Shown: positions 7,436-17,081, counted from the first letter of the stretch. The stretch is DNA of 64,000 nt from JAFCUW01 sp049897565 (GCF_049897565.1 NZ_JAFCWM010000014.1:62001-126000), one strand, 5' to 3'. A program made the numbers and translations. Notes: generated by a model not told the origin, from the letters alone.

Positions 7436-9523
7436 ATGACAACAAAAAACGCGCTGCACGCAGAATCGCCGAAAGCCGCCGTGTTCCTGGACCGCGAGAT
7501 GTCGCAGCTGCAGTTTAACCGCCGTGTGCTGGCGCAGGCGGAGGACAAGCGCTTGCCGCTGCTCGAGCGGTTGCGTTATCTATGCATCGTCAGCAACAAT
7601 CTCGACGAGTTCTTCGAAGTGCGCGTGGCCAGCCTGCTGGCGCAAGGCGCGCTGCACGACGATCCGGCGCTCGACGCCACGCTGGGGCGCATCAGCCGCG
7701 AGTGCCACGCGCTCGTCAAGCAACAGTACGACATCCTCAACACCGAAGTGCTGCCGCAGCTGCGCGCCAAGGGCGTGCACCTGGTGCGCCACACCGACCG
7801 CAACGAAGCGCAGCGCGCGTGGGTCAAGCAATATTTCGAGCAGCAAGTGCGCCCGCTGCTGACGCCGATCGGGCTCGACCCGGCCCATCCGTTTCCGCAG
7901 GTGGTCAACAAGAGCCTCAATTTCATCGTCTCGCTGTCGGGCAAGGACGCGTTCGGCCGCGGTACTGCGATCGCCATCGTCAAGGCGCCGCGCGTGCTGC
8001 CGCGCGTGATCCGCCTGCCCGACCACCTGGCCAAAGGCGGCGGCGCTGCATTCTGCCTGCTGTCGTCGGTGATCCATTCGCACATCGAGGACATGTTTAC
8101 CGGGCGCGACGTCATCGCCTATTCGCAGTTCCGCGTCACCCGCGACAGCGACCTGTGGGTCGACGAGGACGAAGTGAAGAACCTGCGCCAGGCGCTCAAG
8201 GGCGAGTTGCAGGGCCGCCAGTTCGGCACCTCGGTGCGGCTGGAAGTGGCGAAGAACTGCCCGCCCGAGCTGTCGGACTTTTTGCTGGCCCAGTTCTGCC
8301 TCGACCCGAGCCGGCTGTACGCGGTCGACGGCCCGGTCAACCTGGTGCGCCTCGCCGAGCTAATCGACGAAGTGCGCCAGCCCGGCCTGCGCTTCGAGCC
8401 GTTCATTGCCGGCATGCCTGCCAAGACCGCCAACCTCAGCATTTTCGATCAGATCCGCAAGCACGACATCTTGCTGCACCACCCTTTCCAGTCGTTCCAG
8501 ACGGTGATCGACTTCATCTGCGTGGCCGCCAGCGACCCGCACGTGGTGGCCATCAAGCAAACGATCTACCGCACCGGCATGAATTCGGAGCTGATGGAAG
8601 CGCTGATGGCGGCGGCGCGCTCGGGCAAGGAAGTGACCGTCATCGTAGAACTGATGGCGCGCTTCGACGAGGAGGCCAACATCAACTGGGCCGACAAGCT
8701 CGAGCAGGCCGGCGCCCAGGTCGTGTACGGCGTGGTCGGCCTGAAGACGCACGCCAAGGCGGCGCTGGTGATCCGGCGCGAACCGGACGGCCTGCAGTAC
8801 TACGCCCACCTCGGCACCGGCAACTATCACCTGACCACGACGCGGCTGTACACCGACTTCGGCCTCTTGACGGCCAACCCGGCGATGGGCGAGGATGTCA
8901 ACGAGGTCTTCATCCACCTGACCAGCCTGACCAAGCCGCACAAGCTGAACCACCTGTGGCTGGCGCCGTTCGCGCTGCAGGCCGAAATCATCAAGGCGAT
9001 CCGCAACGAGGCGCGGCTGGCCAAGTCCGGGCGGCCGGGGCGCATCATCGTCAAGATCAACGCGCTGGTGGACGAATCGGTGATCCGCGCGCTGTATGCG
9101 GCCTCGGCCGACGGCGTCAAGATCGACCTGATCGTGCGCGGCGCGTGCATCCTGCGCCCCGGCGTGCCGGGGCTGTCGGAGAATATCAAGGTGCGCTCGG
9201 TGATCGGGCGTTTTCTCGAGCACAGCCGCATTTATTATTTCCGCAACGACCTGGCGCACGACGTGTACCTGGCCAGCGCCGACTGGATGACGCGCAACCT
9301 CTTCCGCCGGGTCGAGGTAGCGTTCCCGGTGCTCGACAAGGCGCTCAAGCGGCGCGTCATCGCCGAAGGGTTGAACCCCTACCTGAAAGACAACTCGAAC
9401 GCGTGGGAGCTTGACGCGAACGGCCACTATCACCGGCGCAAGGCGCGCGGCAAGCAGGCCGAATTTTCGGCGCAGCGGCACCTGATGGAGTTACTTGGAT
9501 TGAAAGACGGCAGCAACGCATAG
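7436..9523 (+). CDS. ppk: Polyphosphate kinase 1
   Basis: 695 residues, the normal length for Ppk1, which makes polyphosphate from ATP reversibly. It starts with the N domain (FLDREMSQLQFNRRVLAQA). The two catalytic His of the phospholipase-D-like domains are at His439 (GLKTHAKAALV, the autophosphorylated one by analogy) and His596 (FLEHSRIYYFRND). The conserved HLGTGNYH is also present. It is divergent from the pst operon. A single CTGTCAC half-site at 7377-7383 does not make a convincing Pho box of its own. Confidence 0.96.
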   Translation: MTTKNALHAESPKAAVFLDREMSQLQFNRRVLAQAEDKRLPLLERLRYLCIVSNNLDEFFEVRVASLLAQGALHDDPALDATLGRISRECHALVKQQYDILNTEVLPQLRAKGVHLVRHTDRNEAQRAWVKQYFEQQVRPLLTPIGLDPAHPFPQVVNKSLNFIVSLSGKDAFGRGTAIAIVKAPRVLPRVIRLPDHLAKGGGAAFCLLSSVIHSHIEDMFTGRDVIAYSQFRVTRDSDLWVDEDEVKNLRQALKGELQGRQFGTSVRLEVAKNCPPELSDFLLAQFCLDPSRLYAVDGPVNLVRLAELIDEVRQPGLRFEPFIAGMPAKTANLSIFDQIRKHDILLHHPFQSFQTVIDFICVAASDPHVVAIKQTIYRTGMNSELMEALMAAARSGKEVTVIVELMARFDEEANINWADKLEQAGAQVVYGVVGLKTHAKAALVIRREPDGLQYYAHLGTGNYHLTTTRLYTDFGLLTANPAMGEDVNEVFIHLTSLTKPHKLNHLWLAPFALQAEIIKAIRNEARLAKSGRPGRIIVKINALVDESVIRALYAASADGVKIDLIVRGACILRPGVPGLSENIKVRSVIGRFLEHSRIYYFRNDLAHDVYLASADWMTRNLFRRVEVAFPVLDKALKRRVIAEGLNPYLKDNSNAWELDANGHYHRRKARGKQAEFSAQRHLMELLGLKDGSNA

Positions 9524-9532
9524 GAGAACGAC

Positions 9533-9991
9533 ATGGATCTGATCTTGTGGCGGCATGCGGAAGCGGAGGACAGCGAGCCGGACATGGAGCGCGTGCTGAC
9601 GGCGAAGGGCCAGAAGCAGGCGCGGCGCATGGCCGAATGGCTCGGTGCGCAGTTGCCGGACGCGTGCAAGATCCTGGTCAGCCCTGCCCTGCGCACCTTG
9701 CAGACGGTGGCGCCGCTGGGGCGAAAGTTCAAGATGGCGCCGGAACTGGCGCCAGGCGCCGGCCCGCAAGACGTGCTGCGCGCGGCGAACTGGCCCAATG
9801 GCAAGGAGCCGGTGCTGGTGGTTGGTCACCAGCCGACCTTGGGCCAGGTGGCCGCGCTGATCGTCGCCGGCCGCGCGCAGCCGTGGGAGATCAAGAAAGG
9901 GGCGGCGTGGTGGATTGCGCAGCGCGACCCGAAAGACCCCGACAGCCTGTACCTGAAGGCAGTGATGTCACCCGACATGATTGTTAAATAA
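9533..9991 (+). CDS. sixA: Phosphohistidine phosphatase SixA-like
   Basis: 152-residue histidine-phosphatase (phosphoglycerate-mutase fold). The RHG-type motif is LILWRHAEAED with catalytic His8. The SPALRTLQTV arginine motif and the second His in VLVVGHQPTLGQVA are visible. It follows ppk by 9 bp with an AGGAG site, so the two are probably co-transcribed. SixA removes phosphate from His residues of phosphorelay or PTS proteins. The pairing with ppk is common in betaproteobacteria. Confidence 0.88.
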   Translation: MDLILWRHAEAEDSEPDMERVLTAKGQKQARRMAEWLGAQLPDACKILVSPALRTLQTVAPLGRKFKMAPELAPGAGPQDVLRAANWPNGKEPVLVVGHQPTLGQVAALIVAGRAQPWEIKKGAAWWIAQRDPKDPDSLYLKAVMSPDMIVK

Positions 9992-10071
9992 AGCCTCGCC
10001 CAATCCTTGTAAATACAGCTGCTCCTGCTAAATTCTAAGAGCAGGCCACACGGGGAGGAGCACAGAAGTCT

Positions 10072-10188
10072 ATGTTAGATTGGTTGATGATTGCCATTCT
10101 GGGCGGCATTGCCGGACTAGTCCTGAATGAAATAGCATCCGAGGTCCGGGGCAGCGCTCGCCGACTGCAAGACCGCTACCACGAGTAG
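10072..10188 (+). CDS. 38-residue single-pass membrane peptide
   Basis: ATG at 10072, preceded by GGGGAGGAG, encodes MLDWLMIAILGGIAGLVLNE followed by a charged tail ending in LQDRYHE. The first 18 residues form one membrane helix and the rest is soluble. A strong ribosome binding site, an upstream hairpin (CTGCTC/GAGCAG near 10019-10045) and a canonical terminator right after the stop argue that this is a real, independently transcribed small gene. The function is unknown. Confidence 0.65.
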   Translation: MLDWLMIAILGGIAGLVLNEIASEVRGSARRLQDRYHE

Positions 10189-10201
10189 CAAATTCACCAA
10201 G

Positions 10202-10225
10202 CGGCGCCCCAGGCGCCGTTTTCTT
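10202..10225 (+). terminator. Intrinsic terminator of the small membrane peptide gene
   Basis: The stem CGGCGCC (10202-10208), loop CCA and stem GGCGCCG (10212-10218) are followed by TTTTCTT. It lies 14 bp after the 38-codon gene. Confidence 0.8.
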
Positions 10226-10248
10226 GTCCAGCTGCACACGGGTGGTAG

Positions 10249-10569
10249 TCAGCGCATGTACTTTGCCAGCAAGGTCATCGCCGGCAAGTCAAGGCTGAGG
10301 AACTGAAAGCCGATCTTGTATTCGCCATTGCTGAAGATGCAGTACAGCGCCTTCGAGCGCGTCCGGATGGTGTGCAGCTTGCCTTCCAGCGATACCTCGA
10401 AGCTGAGCGCGCAGTCACCGCCGGTCGGCATCGGCTGTGGATACGTCAGGCACAGGCCATTGCCGCCGACGTCGACCGTGCGGGCAGCCAGCGGCGCGGC
10501 ACCGTCGAAGCTGACGAGGGCGCGCGCCTTTAATACCTTGCGCGGCGAAGTACGTTGTTCGTTAAACAC
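10249..10569 (-). CDS. PilZ domain protein (c-di-GMP receptor)
   Basis: 106 residues, a single PilZ domain. The arginine motif is NEQRTSPRKVLKA near the N-terminus, and the D-x-G/S-x-x-G motif appears as DVGGNGLCL (about residues 37-45). The start is GTG at 10569 with GGA seven bases upstream. It binds c-di-GMP by analogy with the family, and the window also encodes several GGDEF/EAL proteins. The output is unknown. Confidence 0.8.
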   Translation of the reverse strand: MFNEQRTSPRKVLKARALVSFDGAAPLAARTVDVGGNGLCLTYPQPMPTGGDCALSFEVSLEGKLHTIRTRSKALYCIFSNGEYKIGFQFLSLDLPAMTLLAKYMR

Positions 10570-10632
10570 AATGAATCCATAAGCAGCCGAAGTCAGCGGA
10601 CATTATAGCTTGCACATGGTTTCCCTAGGGCA

Positions 10633-11253
10633 TCAAGGGGTGCGCTTGCGGCGGCCGGCAGCAACTCCCAGCAAACCGAGGCCGAACAACGCCAGCGAGG
10701 CCGGTTCCGGCACGTTCACAACGTTAGCGCGCAGGATGACCTTTTCCCACGTGGTGCTGCCGTTCAGGTAATTGCTACCCGCGCGATAGCCGCCACTCAT
10801 CTTGCCCTGCGAGGTATGCCAGCAAAGCCGGTCGATCTCGCCCGACCCAGCGGTGTCGCAGCTGTTGCGGCTGACCACGTCGCCGACGCCCGCGAAACCC
10901 CAGGACTGGCTCAGTCCGAAATACCATTCAACACCGTTGGCGACGTGAACCGTATTGCCGGTCGTGGCAAAAGTTACGTCCTCATCGTTGGCCGCGGCGA
11001 GCATGAAGAACTCGCTGGTGCCAACCTTGCGCGCTGCCAGCATCAGGTAATCGCCCTTGCAGCCGTCCAGGATCGTCGAAATCGACTGTCCGCTGGCGTT
11101 GTAGAGCGCTGAATAACATTGCGTGAAGCCCCACGCGGCAACGCTGCTGGCTGCGACGTTGTATTGGATGCCGGAAGGCAGGACCGAGGCGTGTGCGGCC
11201 ATCGGCAGGCTGAAGGCGGCTGCAAGTGCGAGTGCGGAGAAGATCGATTTCAT
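10633..11253 (-). CDS. PEP-CTERM sorting domain protein
   Basis: 206 residues from the ATG at 11253. A Sec signal peptide (MKSIFSALALAAAFSLPMAAHA) precedes a Ser/Gly/Trp-rich region with paired cysteines. The C-terminus is VPEPASLALFGLGLLGVAAG followed by RRKRTP, a textbook PEP-CTERM tripartite tag (PEP, helix, basic end). Such proteins are processed by exosortase and found on the surface or in exopolysaccharide. No exosortase gene is in the window. The mature part is not recognised. Confidence 0.85.
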   Translation of the reverse strand: MKSIFSALALAAAFSLPMAAHASVLPSGIQYNVAASSVAAWGFTQCYSALYNASGQSISTILDGCKGDYLMLAARKVGTSEFFMLAAANDEDVTFATTGNTVHVANGVEWYFGLSQSWGFAGVGDVVSRNSCDTAGSGEIDRLCWHTSQGKMSGGYRAGSNYLNGSTTWEKVILRANVVNVPEPASLALFGLGLLGVAAGRRKRTP

Positions 11254-11403
11254 CAGTAAATCCCTATTGTAAGTTTTATTTACAATAAGCAATTAGCGTG
11301 CCACCAAAGAAACATCATGCCGATCAAGGACTTAGGAATTTACCATGTTGCGAGTGTAAAGTTTTCCGACGGAAATTTAGGTTTCTAAAATGCCACAGAG
11401 AGG

Positions 11404-12780
11404 TCAATCGAGCTCACGCAACTTGTTGAATGCCTCGTCGATGCGCTCGACGGCGACGATCGTCATGCCTTCGATTTTCTGTTTCGGCGCGTTCGATTTC
11501 GGGATCATCGCGATCGAGAAACCGAGCTTGGCCGCTTCGCGCAGGCGCTCCTGGCCGCGCGGCGCCGGGCGAATTTCGCCGGCCAGGCCGACTTCGCCGA
11601 ACACCACCAGTCCGCGCGGCAAGGCCTTGTTGCGCATCGACGAGTTAATCGCCAGCAGCACGGCCAGGTCGGCCGCCGGCTCGGTAATCTTGACGCCGCC
11701 CACCGCGTTGATGAACACGTCCTGGTCGAACGCGGCGATGCCGGCGTGGCGGTGCAGCACGGCCAGCAGCATCGCCAGCCGGTTCTGCTCGAGGCCGACC
11801 GACAGCCGGCGCGCGTTCGGCAGGTGGCTGGTGTCGACCAGCGCCTGGATTTCCACCAGCAACGGCCGCGTGCCTTCCTGCGTCACCATCACCACCGATC
11901 CCGGCACGGCGCTGTCGTGGCTCGACAAAAACAGCGCCGACGGGTTCGACACGCCCTTCAGCCCCTTCTCGCTCATGGCGAACACGCCCAGCTCGTTGAT
12001 GGCGCCGAAGCGGTTCTTGATGGCGCGCACCAGACGAAAGCTCGACTGGGTGTCGCCCTCGAAGTACAGCACCGTATCGACGATGTGTTCGAGCACGCGC
12101 GGGCCGGCCAGCGCGCCCTCTTTCGTGACGTGGCCGACCAGGATGATGGTCACGCCGGTCTGCTTGGCGACCCGGGTCAGCTGCGCGGCGCATTCGCGCA
12201 CCTGCGCCACCGAGCCGGGGGCCGAGCTGAGGGCGTCGGAATACACCGTCTGGATCGAGTCGATGACTGCGACGTCCGGTTTCAGGTCGGCCAGCGTGCC
12301 GAGGATTTTCTCGAGCTGGATTTCGGCTTGCAGCTTCAGCGACGTCGCTTCGACGCCGAGCCGGCGCGCGCGCAGCGCGATCTGGGCGCCGGACTCCTCG
12401 CCGCTGACGTACAGCGTGCTCTTGGCCTGCGAGATGTTGGCCAGCGCCTGCAGCAGCAGGGTCGACTTGCCGATGCCCGGGTCGCCGCCGATCAGCACCA
12501 CGCCGCCGGCCACCAGGCCGCCGCCGAGCACGCGGTCGAATTCCTCGATGCCGGTGCCGAAGCGCGGCACGTCGACCGCCTCGATGTCGGCCAGCGACAG
12601 CACCGGCGCCGTCTGCGCCAGGCTGCGGTGGACCGGGTTCGACAGCCGGTTCACGCCCGGCGTATCGACCACCGTCTCGACCAGCGTGTTCCACGCGTGG
12701 CAAGCCGGGCACTGGCCGGTCCATTTGTTGCTGATGCCGCCGCATTCGCTGCAGGTGTAGTTCGTTTTTGCTTTTGCCAT
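11404..12780 (-). CDS. radA: DNA repair protein RadA (Sms)
   Basis: 458 residues from ATG 12780. N-terminal zinc motif CSECGG...CPAC (about 10-30), Walker A GGDPGIGKST, the RadA-specific KNRFGAINELGVFAM motif, and a C-terminal Lon-like domain. RadA helps process recombination intermediates. It lies 20 bp downstream of alr on the same strand. Confidence 0.96.
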   Translation of the reverse strand: MAKAKTNYTCSECGGISNKWTGQCPACHAWNTLVETVVDTPGVNRLSNPVHRSLAQTAPVLSLADIEAVDVPRFGTGIEEFDRVLGGGLVAGGVVLIGGDPGIGKSTLLLQALANISQAKSTLYVSGEESGAQIALRARRLGVEATSLKLQAEIQLEKILGTLADLKPDVAVIDSIQTVYSDALSSAPGSVAQVRECAAQLTRVAKQTGVTIILVGHVTKEGALAGPRVLEHIVDTVLYFEGDTQSSFRLVRAIKNRFGAINELGVFAMSEKGLKGVSNPSALFLSSHDSAVPGSVVMVTQEGTRPLLVEIQALVDTSHLPNARRLSVGLEQNRLAMLLAVLHRHAGIAAFDQDVFINAVGGVKITEPAADLAVLLAINSSMRNKALPRGLVVFGEVGLAGEIRPAPRGQERLREAAKLGFSIAMIPKSNAPKQKIEGMTIVAVERIDEAFNKLRELD

Positions 12781-12800
12781 GGTGTTGTTTGGTTCCCAGG

Positions 12801-13907
12801 TTACGCCGGCTGGCCCATCGGGCCTTCGTGCACGCGCACCCGCGGCGCCAGCGCGCACATCAGTTCATAGCCGATCGTGCCGGCCGCCATCGCTACTTCG
12901 TCGATCGGCAGCCCATCGCCCCACACTACCACCTTGCTGCCGACCCGCGCATTCGGGATCGGCGCCAGGTCGACCGTCATCATGTCCATCGACACGCGCC
13001 CGATCAGGCTGGTGCGCACGCCGTCGACCAGCACCGGCGTGCCGTGCGGCGCGTGGCGCGGATAGCCGTCGGCGTAGCCGCAGGCGACGACGCCGACCGT
13101 AGTCGGGCCGCTCGCCTGGAAGCGGCTGCCGTAACCGACCGTGTCGCCGGCAACGAGCTGCTGGACGCCGATGATGGCCGAGGCCAGCGTCATCGTCGGG
13201 CGCAGCTTGTAGTCGGCCGCGGTGCGCACGCCAGGGGTGCCGCCGTACAGCATCACGCCGGGACGCACCCAGTCGTTCGACAGTTCGGCGGCCAGCTCGG
13301 CCTGCTGCAGCACGCCGCCCGAATTGGACAGGCTGCGCTCGCCGGCGAGGCCATCGGCGCCGATCTGAAAGCGGCGCACCTGCTCGCGCACCGTCAGCAG
13401 CGGATGCTCGAGCTCGTCAGCATTGGCGAAATGGGTCATCAGGGTAATGTTGCGGATGCCCGGGATCGCCCGCAGCCGGGCGTGCGCGGCGGCATACTCG
13501 GACGGCATGAAGCCGAGCCGGTTCATGCCGGTGTTCATCTTCAGGTGCACGTCGATCGGACTCGTCAGCCGGGTGTATTCGAGCATCTTGATCTGCTCGA
13601 TGCAGTGGATGGCGCTGTTAAAGCCGTATTCCGCCAGCAGCGGGATGTCGGCCGCCTCGAAAAACCCTTCCAGCAGCATGATCGGCTTGGTCCAGCCCAG
13701 TTCGCGCAGGCGCACTGCATTCTCGGTTTCGATCAGCGCCAGGCCGTCGGCGTCGGCAAAGCCGCGCAGGCCGCGCTCGAGCCCGTGGCCGTACGCGTTC
13801 GCCTTGACCACTGCCCACACTTTTGCGTTCGGCGCGCAGCCGCGTGCACGGGCCAGATTGTGCCGCATGGAATCGAGGTGTATGGTTGCGCTCAGCGGCC
13901 TTGGCAT
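12801..13907 (-). CDS. alr: Alanine racemase
   Basis: 368 residues from ATG 13907 (MPRPLSATIHLDSMRHNL). The PLP lysine is in VWAVVKANAYGHG (about residue 34) and the second catalytic base Tyr is in DTVGYGSRFQA. It provides D-Ala for peptidoglycan. The frame is open up to 14009 but the family N-terminus begins at MPRPLS. No strong ribosome binding site is visible. It is divergent from lplT. Confidence 0.95.
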   Translation of the reverse strand: MPRPLSATIHLDSMRHNLARARGCAPNAKVWAVVKANAYGHGLERGLRGFADADGLALIETENAVRLRELGWTKPIMLLEGFFEAADIPLLAEYGFNSAIHCIEQIKMLEYTRLTSPIDVHLKMNTGMNRLGFMPSEYAAAHARLRAIPGIRNITLMTHFANADELEHPLLTVREQVRRFQIGADGLAGERSLSNSGGVLQQAELAAELSNDWVRPGVMLYGGTPGVRTAADYKLRPTMTLASAIIGVQQLVAGDTVGYGSRFQASGPTTVGVVACGYADGYPRHAPHGTPVLVDGVRTSLIGRVSMDMMTVDLAPIPNARVGSKVVVWGDGLPIDEVAMAAGTIGYELMCALAPRVRVHEGPMGQPA

Positions 13908-14036
13908 AGGGAAATTGGGAAGTAGATATGAAGCGGGTATTTTACCGGACCAAGCCCAGCATGCACTGCTGATTTCTTTGGCTTCCGGATCATTCATGGT
14001 ATAAAGCAACCCAGACCAGACTTTAGAACTACTCGA

Positions 14037-15299
14037 ATGAATCGTGGTTTTTACACCATCATGGCGGCGCAGTTTTTTTCGTCGCTGGCAGACAACGCCC
14101 TGTTCTTTGTGGCGATCAGCCTGCTAACTGCGATGAATGCACCGCCGTCGCTGACGCCGCTGCTGAAACTGTCGTTCGTGCTGTTTTACGTGTTGCTGGC
14201 CGCTTTCGTCGGCGCCTTCGCCGACGCCCTGCCGAAGGGCAAGGTGATGTTCATCGCCAACCTGATCAAGATCTTCGGCTGCGTGCTCATCTTTTTTCTG
14301 GTCCATCCGCTGCTGGCGTACGCCGTGGTCGGCTTCGGCGCGGCGGTGTATTCGCCGGCCAAGTACGGCATCCTGACCGAACTGCTGCCGCCTGAAAAAC
14401 TGGTTGCCGCCAACGGCTGGATCGAAGGCCTGACGGTAACCTCGATCATCCTCGGCACCGTGATGGGCGGCTCGCTCGTGGCCGCGCGCTCGTCGCACTT
14501 CCTGCTCGGCTTCGACGTGCCGCTGATCGACACCGGCATCGACACGCCGACCGAAGCGGCGCTGTGCGTGGTGATGGGCTTGTACATTCTGGCCAGCATC
14601 TTCAACCTGTATATCCCCGACACCGGCGCCAAGTACGCGCCGCCGGAGCGCAACCCGATCAAGCTGATCGCCGATTTCGCCGAATGCTCGGCGACGCTGT
14701 GGAAGGACAAGCTGGGCCAGATCTCGCTGGCGGTGACGACGCTGTTCTGGGGCGCCGGCGCCACGTTGCAGCTGATCGTGCTGAAGTGGGCGGAAAAGTC
14801 GCTCAACCTGCCGTATGAAAAAGCCACCACCCTCGTCGGCGTCGTCGCCGTCGGCATCGCGCTCGGCGCGGCGGCGTCGGCGCGCATCATTCCGCTGAAA
14901 AAATCGCTGACCGTGATCCCGCTCGGTATCGCCATGGGCGTCATCGTCATGATCATGCCGCTGGTGACGTCGGTCAACCTGGCCTATCCGCTGCTGATCC
15001 TGATCGGCATCCTGTCGGGCTTTTTCGTCGTGCCGATGAACGCGCTGCTGCAGCACCGCGGCCACGTTTTGATGAGCGCCGGCCACTCGATCGCCGTGCA
15101 GAACTTCAACGAGAACCTGTCGATCCTGACCATGCTGGCGATGTACGCGATCATGATCTCGATGAACCTCGACCTGAACGTCATCATCGTGCTGTTTGGC
15201 CTGTCGGTGGCCGGCACCATGTGGGCGATCAAGCGCCGGCACGCCGCCAACCAGGCCATCCACGATTCGCTCGCGCTGATCGGCGAGCACAAACACTAG
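14037..15299 (+). CDS. lplT: Lysophospholipid transporter LplT (MFS)
   Basis: 420-residue major facilitator protein with about 12 membrane segments, beginning MNRGFYTIMAAQFFSSLADNA, characteristic of LplT. It flips lysophospholipids inward for reacylation. The usual partner aas (acyltransferase/acyl-ACP synthetase) is not adjacent here. Its stop overlaps the convergent DUF1853 stop by 4 bp. Confidence 0.9.
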   Translation: MNRGFYTIMAAQFFSSLADNALFFVAISLLTAMNAPPSLTPLLKLSFVLFYVLLAAFVGAFADALPKGKVMFIANLIKIFGCVLIFFLVHPLLAYAVVGFGAAVYSPAKYGILTELLPPEKLVAANGWIEGLTVTSIILGTVMGGSLVAARSSHFLLGFDVPLIDTGIDTPTEAALCVVMGLYILASIFNLYIPDTGAKYAPPERNPIKLIADFAECSATLWKDKLGQISLAVTTLFWGAGATLQLIVLKWAEKSLNLPYEKATTLVGVVAVGIALGAAASARIIPLKKSLTVIPLGIAMGVIVMIMPLVTSVNLAYPLLILIGILSGFFVVPMNALLQHRGHVLMSAGHSIAVQNFNENLSILTMLAMYAIMISMNLDLNVIIVLFGLSVAGTMWAIKRRHAANQAIHDSLALIGEHKH

Positions 15300-16267
15300 G
15301 CGCGCCAGGCGTTACCAGCCTGGCGCTGCGCCGCACGCGCGCGCCAGTCGTCCGGCACCACGAAGCCGCGCGCCGTTTCCACCATCGCCCCCTCCTGTTC
15401 GCGTAGCGCCGCCACCAGCACCGGCGCCTTCGCCGTTTCGAATTCCAGCGACAGCGATTCCTGCAAGGCTTGCGAAGTCAACGATTGCACGCCCGCTTCG
15501 GCGCGGTATGGGGCCAGCCACTGCAAGCGCGGCAGCACCACCCAGGCCTGCTCCGCGAGCGCGCCGACATCGGCCAGCGCGCACCAGAACCCGCGGCAAT
15601 GCAGCTGTGCGATGCCATCCATCGCGGCGTTGATTGATCCGGCACTGCCGACCGGGTAAAACAGCCAGCCCTTGACCAGCGCTCGCGCGCGCAGAACTGG
15701 CCGCGGCAGCAGCGCCTGCGCCGCCGGATGGGACGCCAGCACCAGCTGCTTGTCGACGATCTTGCGCATCTTCTTGCCCAGGCTGTCGGCCAGGTTGGGA
15801 CCGACGAAGGTGTCGAAGCGCGACGCGGCCGTCCCTTCCAGCAGATAGAACTTGGTGGCGAATTCGATATGCTCGACGCCATCCGGGCCGGCATCGAGCA
15901 GGAAGTCGAACTCGCCGACGGTGTCGTTGCGGGCGGCGCGCACCTGCAAGCCGTGCGCGACCAGCTGGCCATGCTGCTGATAGTAGAACGCCATCAGTTT
16001 TTCGGCGTACAGGCCAAGGCGCGTGTAGATCTTCCCGCCGAGCGCCGCATCCAGCGCCGATGGGTCGCGGTCCAGCTGCGCCAGCCAGTCGCGCACGCCG
16101 GCGGTAACTGCCTGCGGCGCGGCGATCTTTCCTTCCCAATGGGGATCGTCAGGGTCGAGCAGGCCGGGCGCGTCGAGCAGCCAGACCAGCGCGCGCACGT
16201 GAGGACGCGCCAAGTGGCCCCAGCGCCGCGCGAACTGCGCCTGGTAGTTGTCAGTCGGTAGGGACAT
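15296..16267 (-). CDS. DUF1853 family protein
   Basis: 323 residues with DUF1853 features: RALVWLLDAPGLL near the N-terminus, GLYAEKLMAFYYQ, and the acidic core GEFDFLLD...HIEFATKFYLL, which resembles a PD-(D/E)xK-type nuclease fold. The function is not known. Its start lies inside the uracil-DNA glycosylase gene (17-bp overlap), making it the last gene of the tsaB-rimI-UDG operon. Confidence 0.85.
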   Translation of the reverse strand: MSLPTDNYQAQFARRWGHLARPHVRALVWLLDAPGLLDPDDPHWEGKIAAPQAVTAGVRDWLAQLDRDPSALDAALGGKIYTRLGLYAEKLMAFYYQQHGQLVAHGLQVRAARNDTVGEFDFLLDAGPDGVEHIEFATKFYLLEGTAASRFDTFVGPNLADSLGKKMRKIVDKQLVLASHPAAQALLPRPVLRARALVKGWLFYPVGSAGSINAAMDGIAQLHCRGFWCALADVGALAEQAWVVLPRLQWLAPYRAEAGVQSLTSQALQESLSLEFETAKAPVLVAALREQEGAMVETARGFVVPDDWRARAAQRQAGNAWRA

Positions 16268-17081
16268 TGGCGGACTTCGCCAGGCACAGGTCGGCCCACG
16301 CCAGCGCCTTGTCGGCGCCGCGGCGCAGCAGCTCGCCCGGATGCAATGTCGCCACCAGCGGCACGCCGTTCAGCTGGCGCACGCTGCCGCGGGAGCCGGC
16401 CAGCGGCTCCTGCAGCGGCTTGCCCAGCAAGGCGTTGGCGGCGATCTGGCCCATCGTCAGCACGGTGCCGGCGCCGCACAGCGCCAGCTCGCGCTCGAGG
16501 AATGGGCGGCATGCCAGAGCCTCGTCGGCAGTCGGCGCGCGGTCGCCGCCGGTGGCCGTCGCCGGCCGGCACTTGACCAGGTTGGTGACATATACGTTCT
16601 CGTCGCGCGAGAGCTGTACTGCCGCGAGCATGTTCGCCAGCAGCTTGCCCGGGTCGCCCGCCAGCGGCTGGCGTTCCTGCTCGTCGACCGCCGTGGTGGC
16701 ACCGGCGGCGACCATCCACACCGCCGCGCGGGCGCCGTTGCCGAGGACCGCCTTGCGGCCGTCCTTGCAGCCGCAGCGCGCGCACGCGCCGATCGCCGCG
16801 TTCAGCGCGCGCCAGTCCATGCGGGCGATTTCTTCTTCGGTGGCCGGCGGCGGTGGCGGGCTCTCGCCCCAGGCCGAATCGATCTTGCTGCCTGGCGCCG
16901 GCGCCGGCGACGGCATCGGCTGCGAGTAGGCGGCCGGCGCTGGTGCCGGCGCTGGTGTCGCTGCGGCGGCCGGAGCCTCCATCACTGCCTCGGGTGCGGG
17001 CTCGCTGCCACGCACGCTCCACAGCGGCGTGATGCCCATCTCGGCCAGGAAGGCCGCGCTGCGGTCTGATATGCCGTTCAT
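16251..17081 (-). CDS. Uracil-DNA glycosylase, family 4-like
   Basis: 276 residues with a Pro/Ala-rich linker (about 30-80) before the catalytic domain. The iron-sulfur Cys pattern is present: CARC near 98-101, Cys in NLVKCRP and Cys in ALACRPFLE. The C-terminal His motif is TLHPGELLRR. The first motif is unusual: the family GEAPG...PFVG region reads VAAGATTAVDEQERQPLAGD, so the usual GEAPG is not conserved. It overlaps rimI by 4 bp. Confidence 0.8.
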   Translation of the reverse strand: MNGISDRSAAFLAEMGITPLWSVRGSEPAPEAVMEAPAAAATPAPAPAPAAYSQPMPSPAPAPGSKIDSAWGESPPPPPATEEEIARMDWRALNAAIGACARCGCKDGRKAVLGNGARAAVWMVAAGATTAVDEQERQPLAGDPGKLLANMLAAVQLSRDENVYVTNLVKCRPATATGGDRAPTADEALACRPFLERELALCGAGTVLTMGQIAANALLGKPLQEPLAGSRGSVRQLNGVPLVATLHPGELLRRGADKALAWADLCLAKSANVPTD

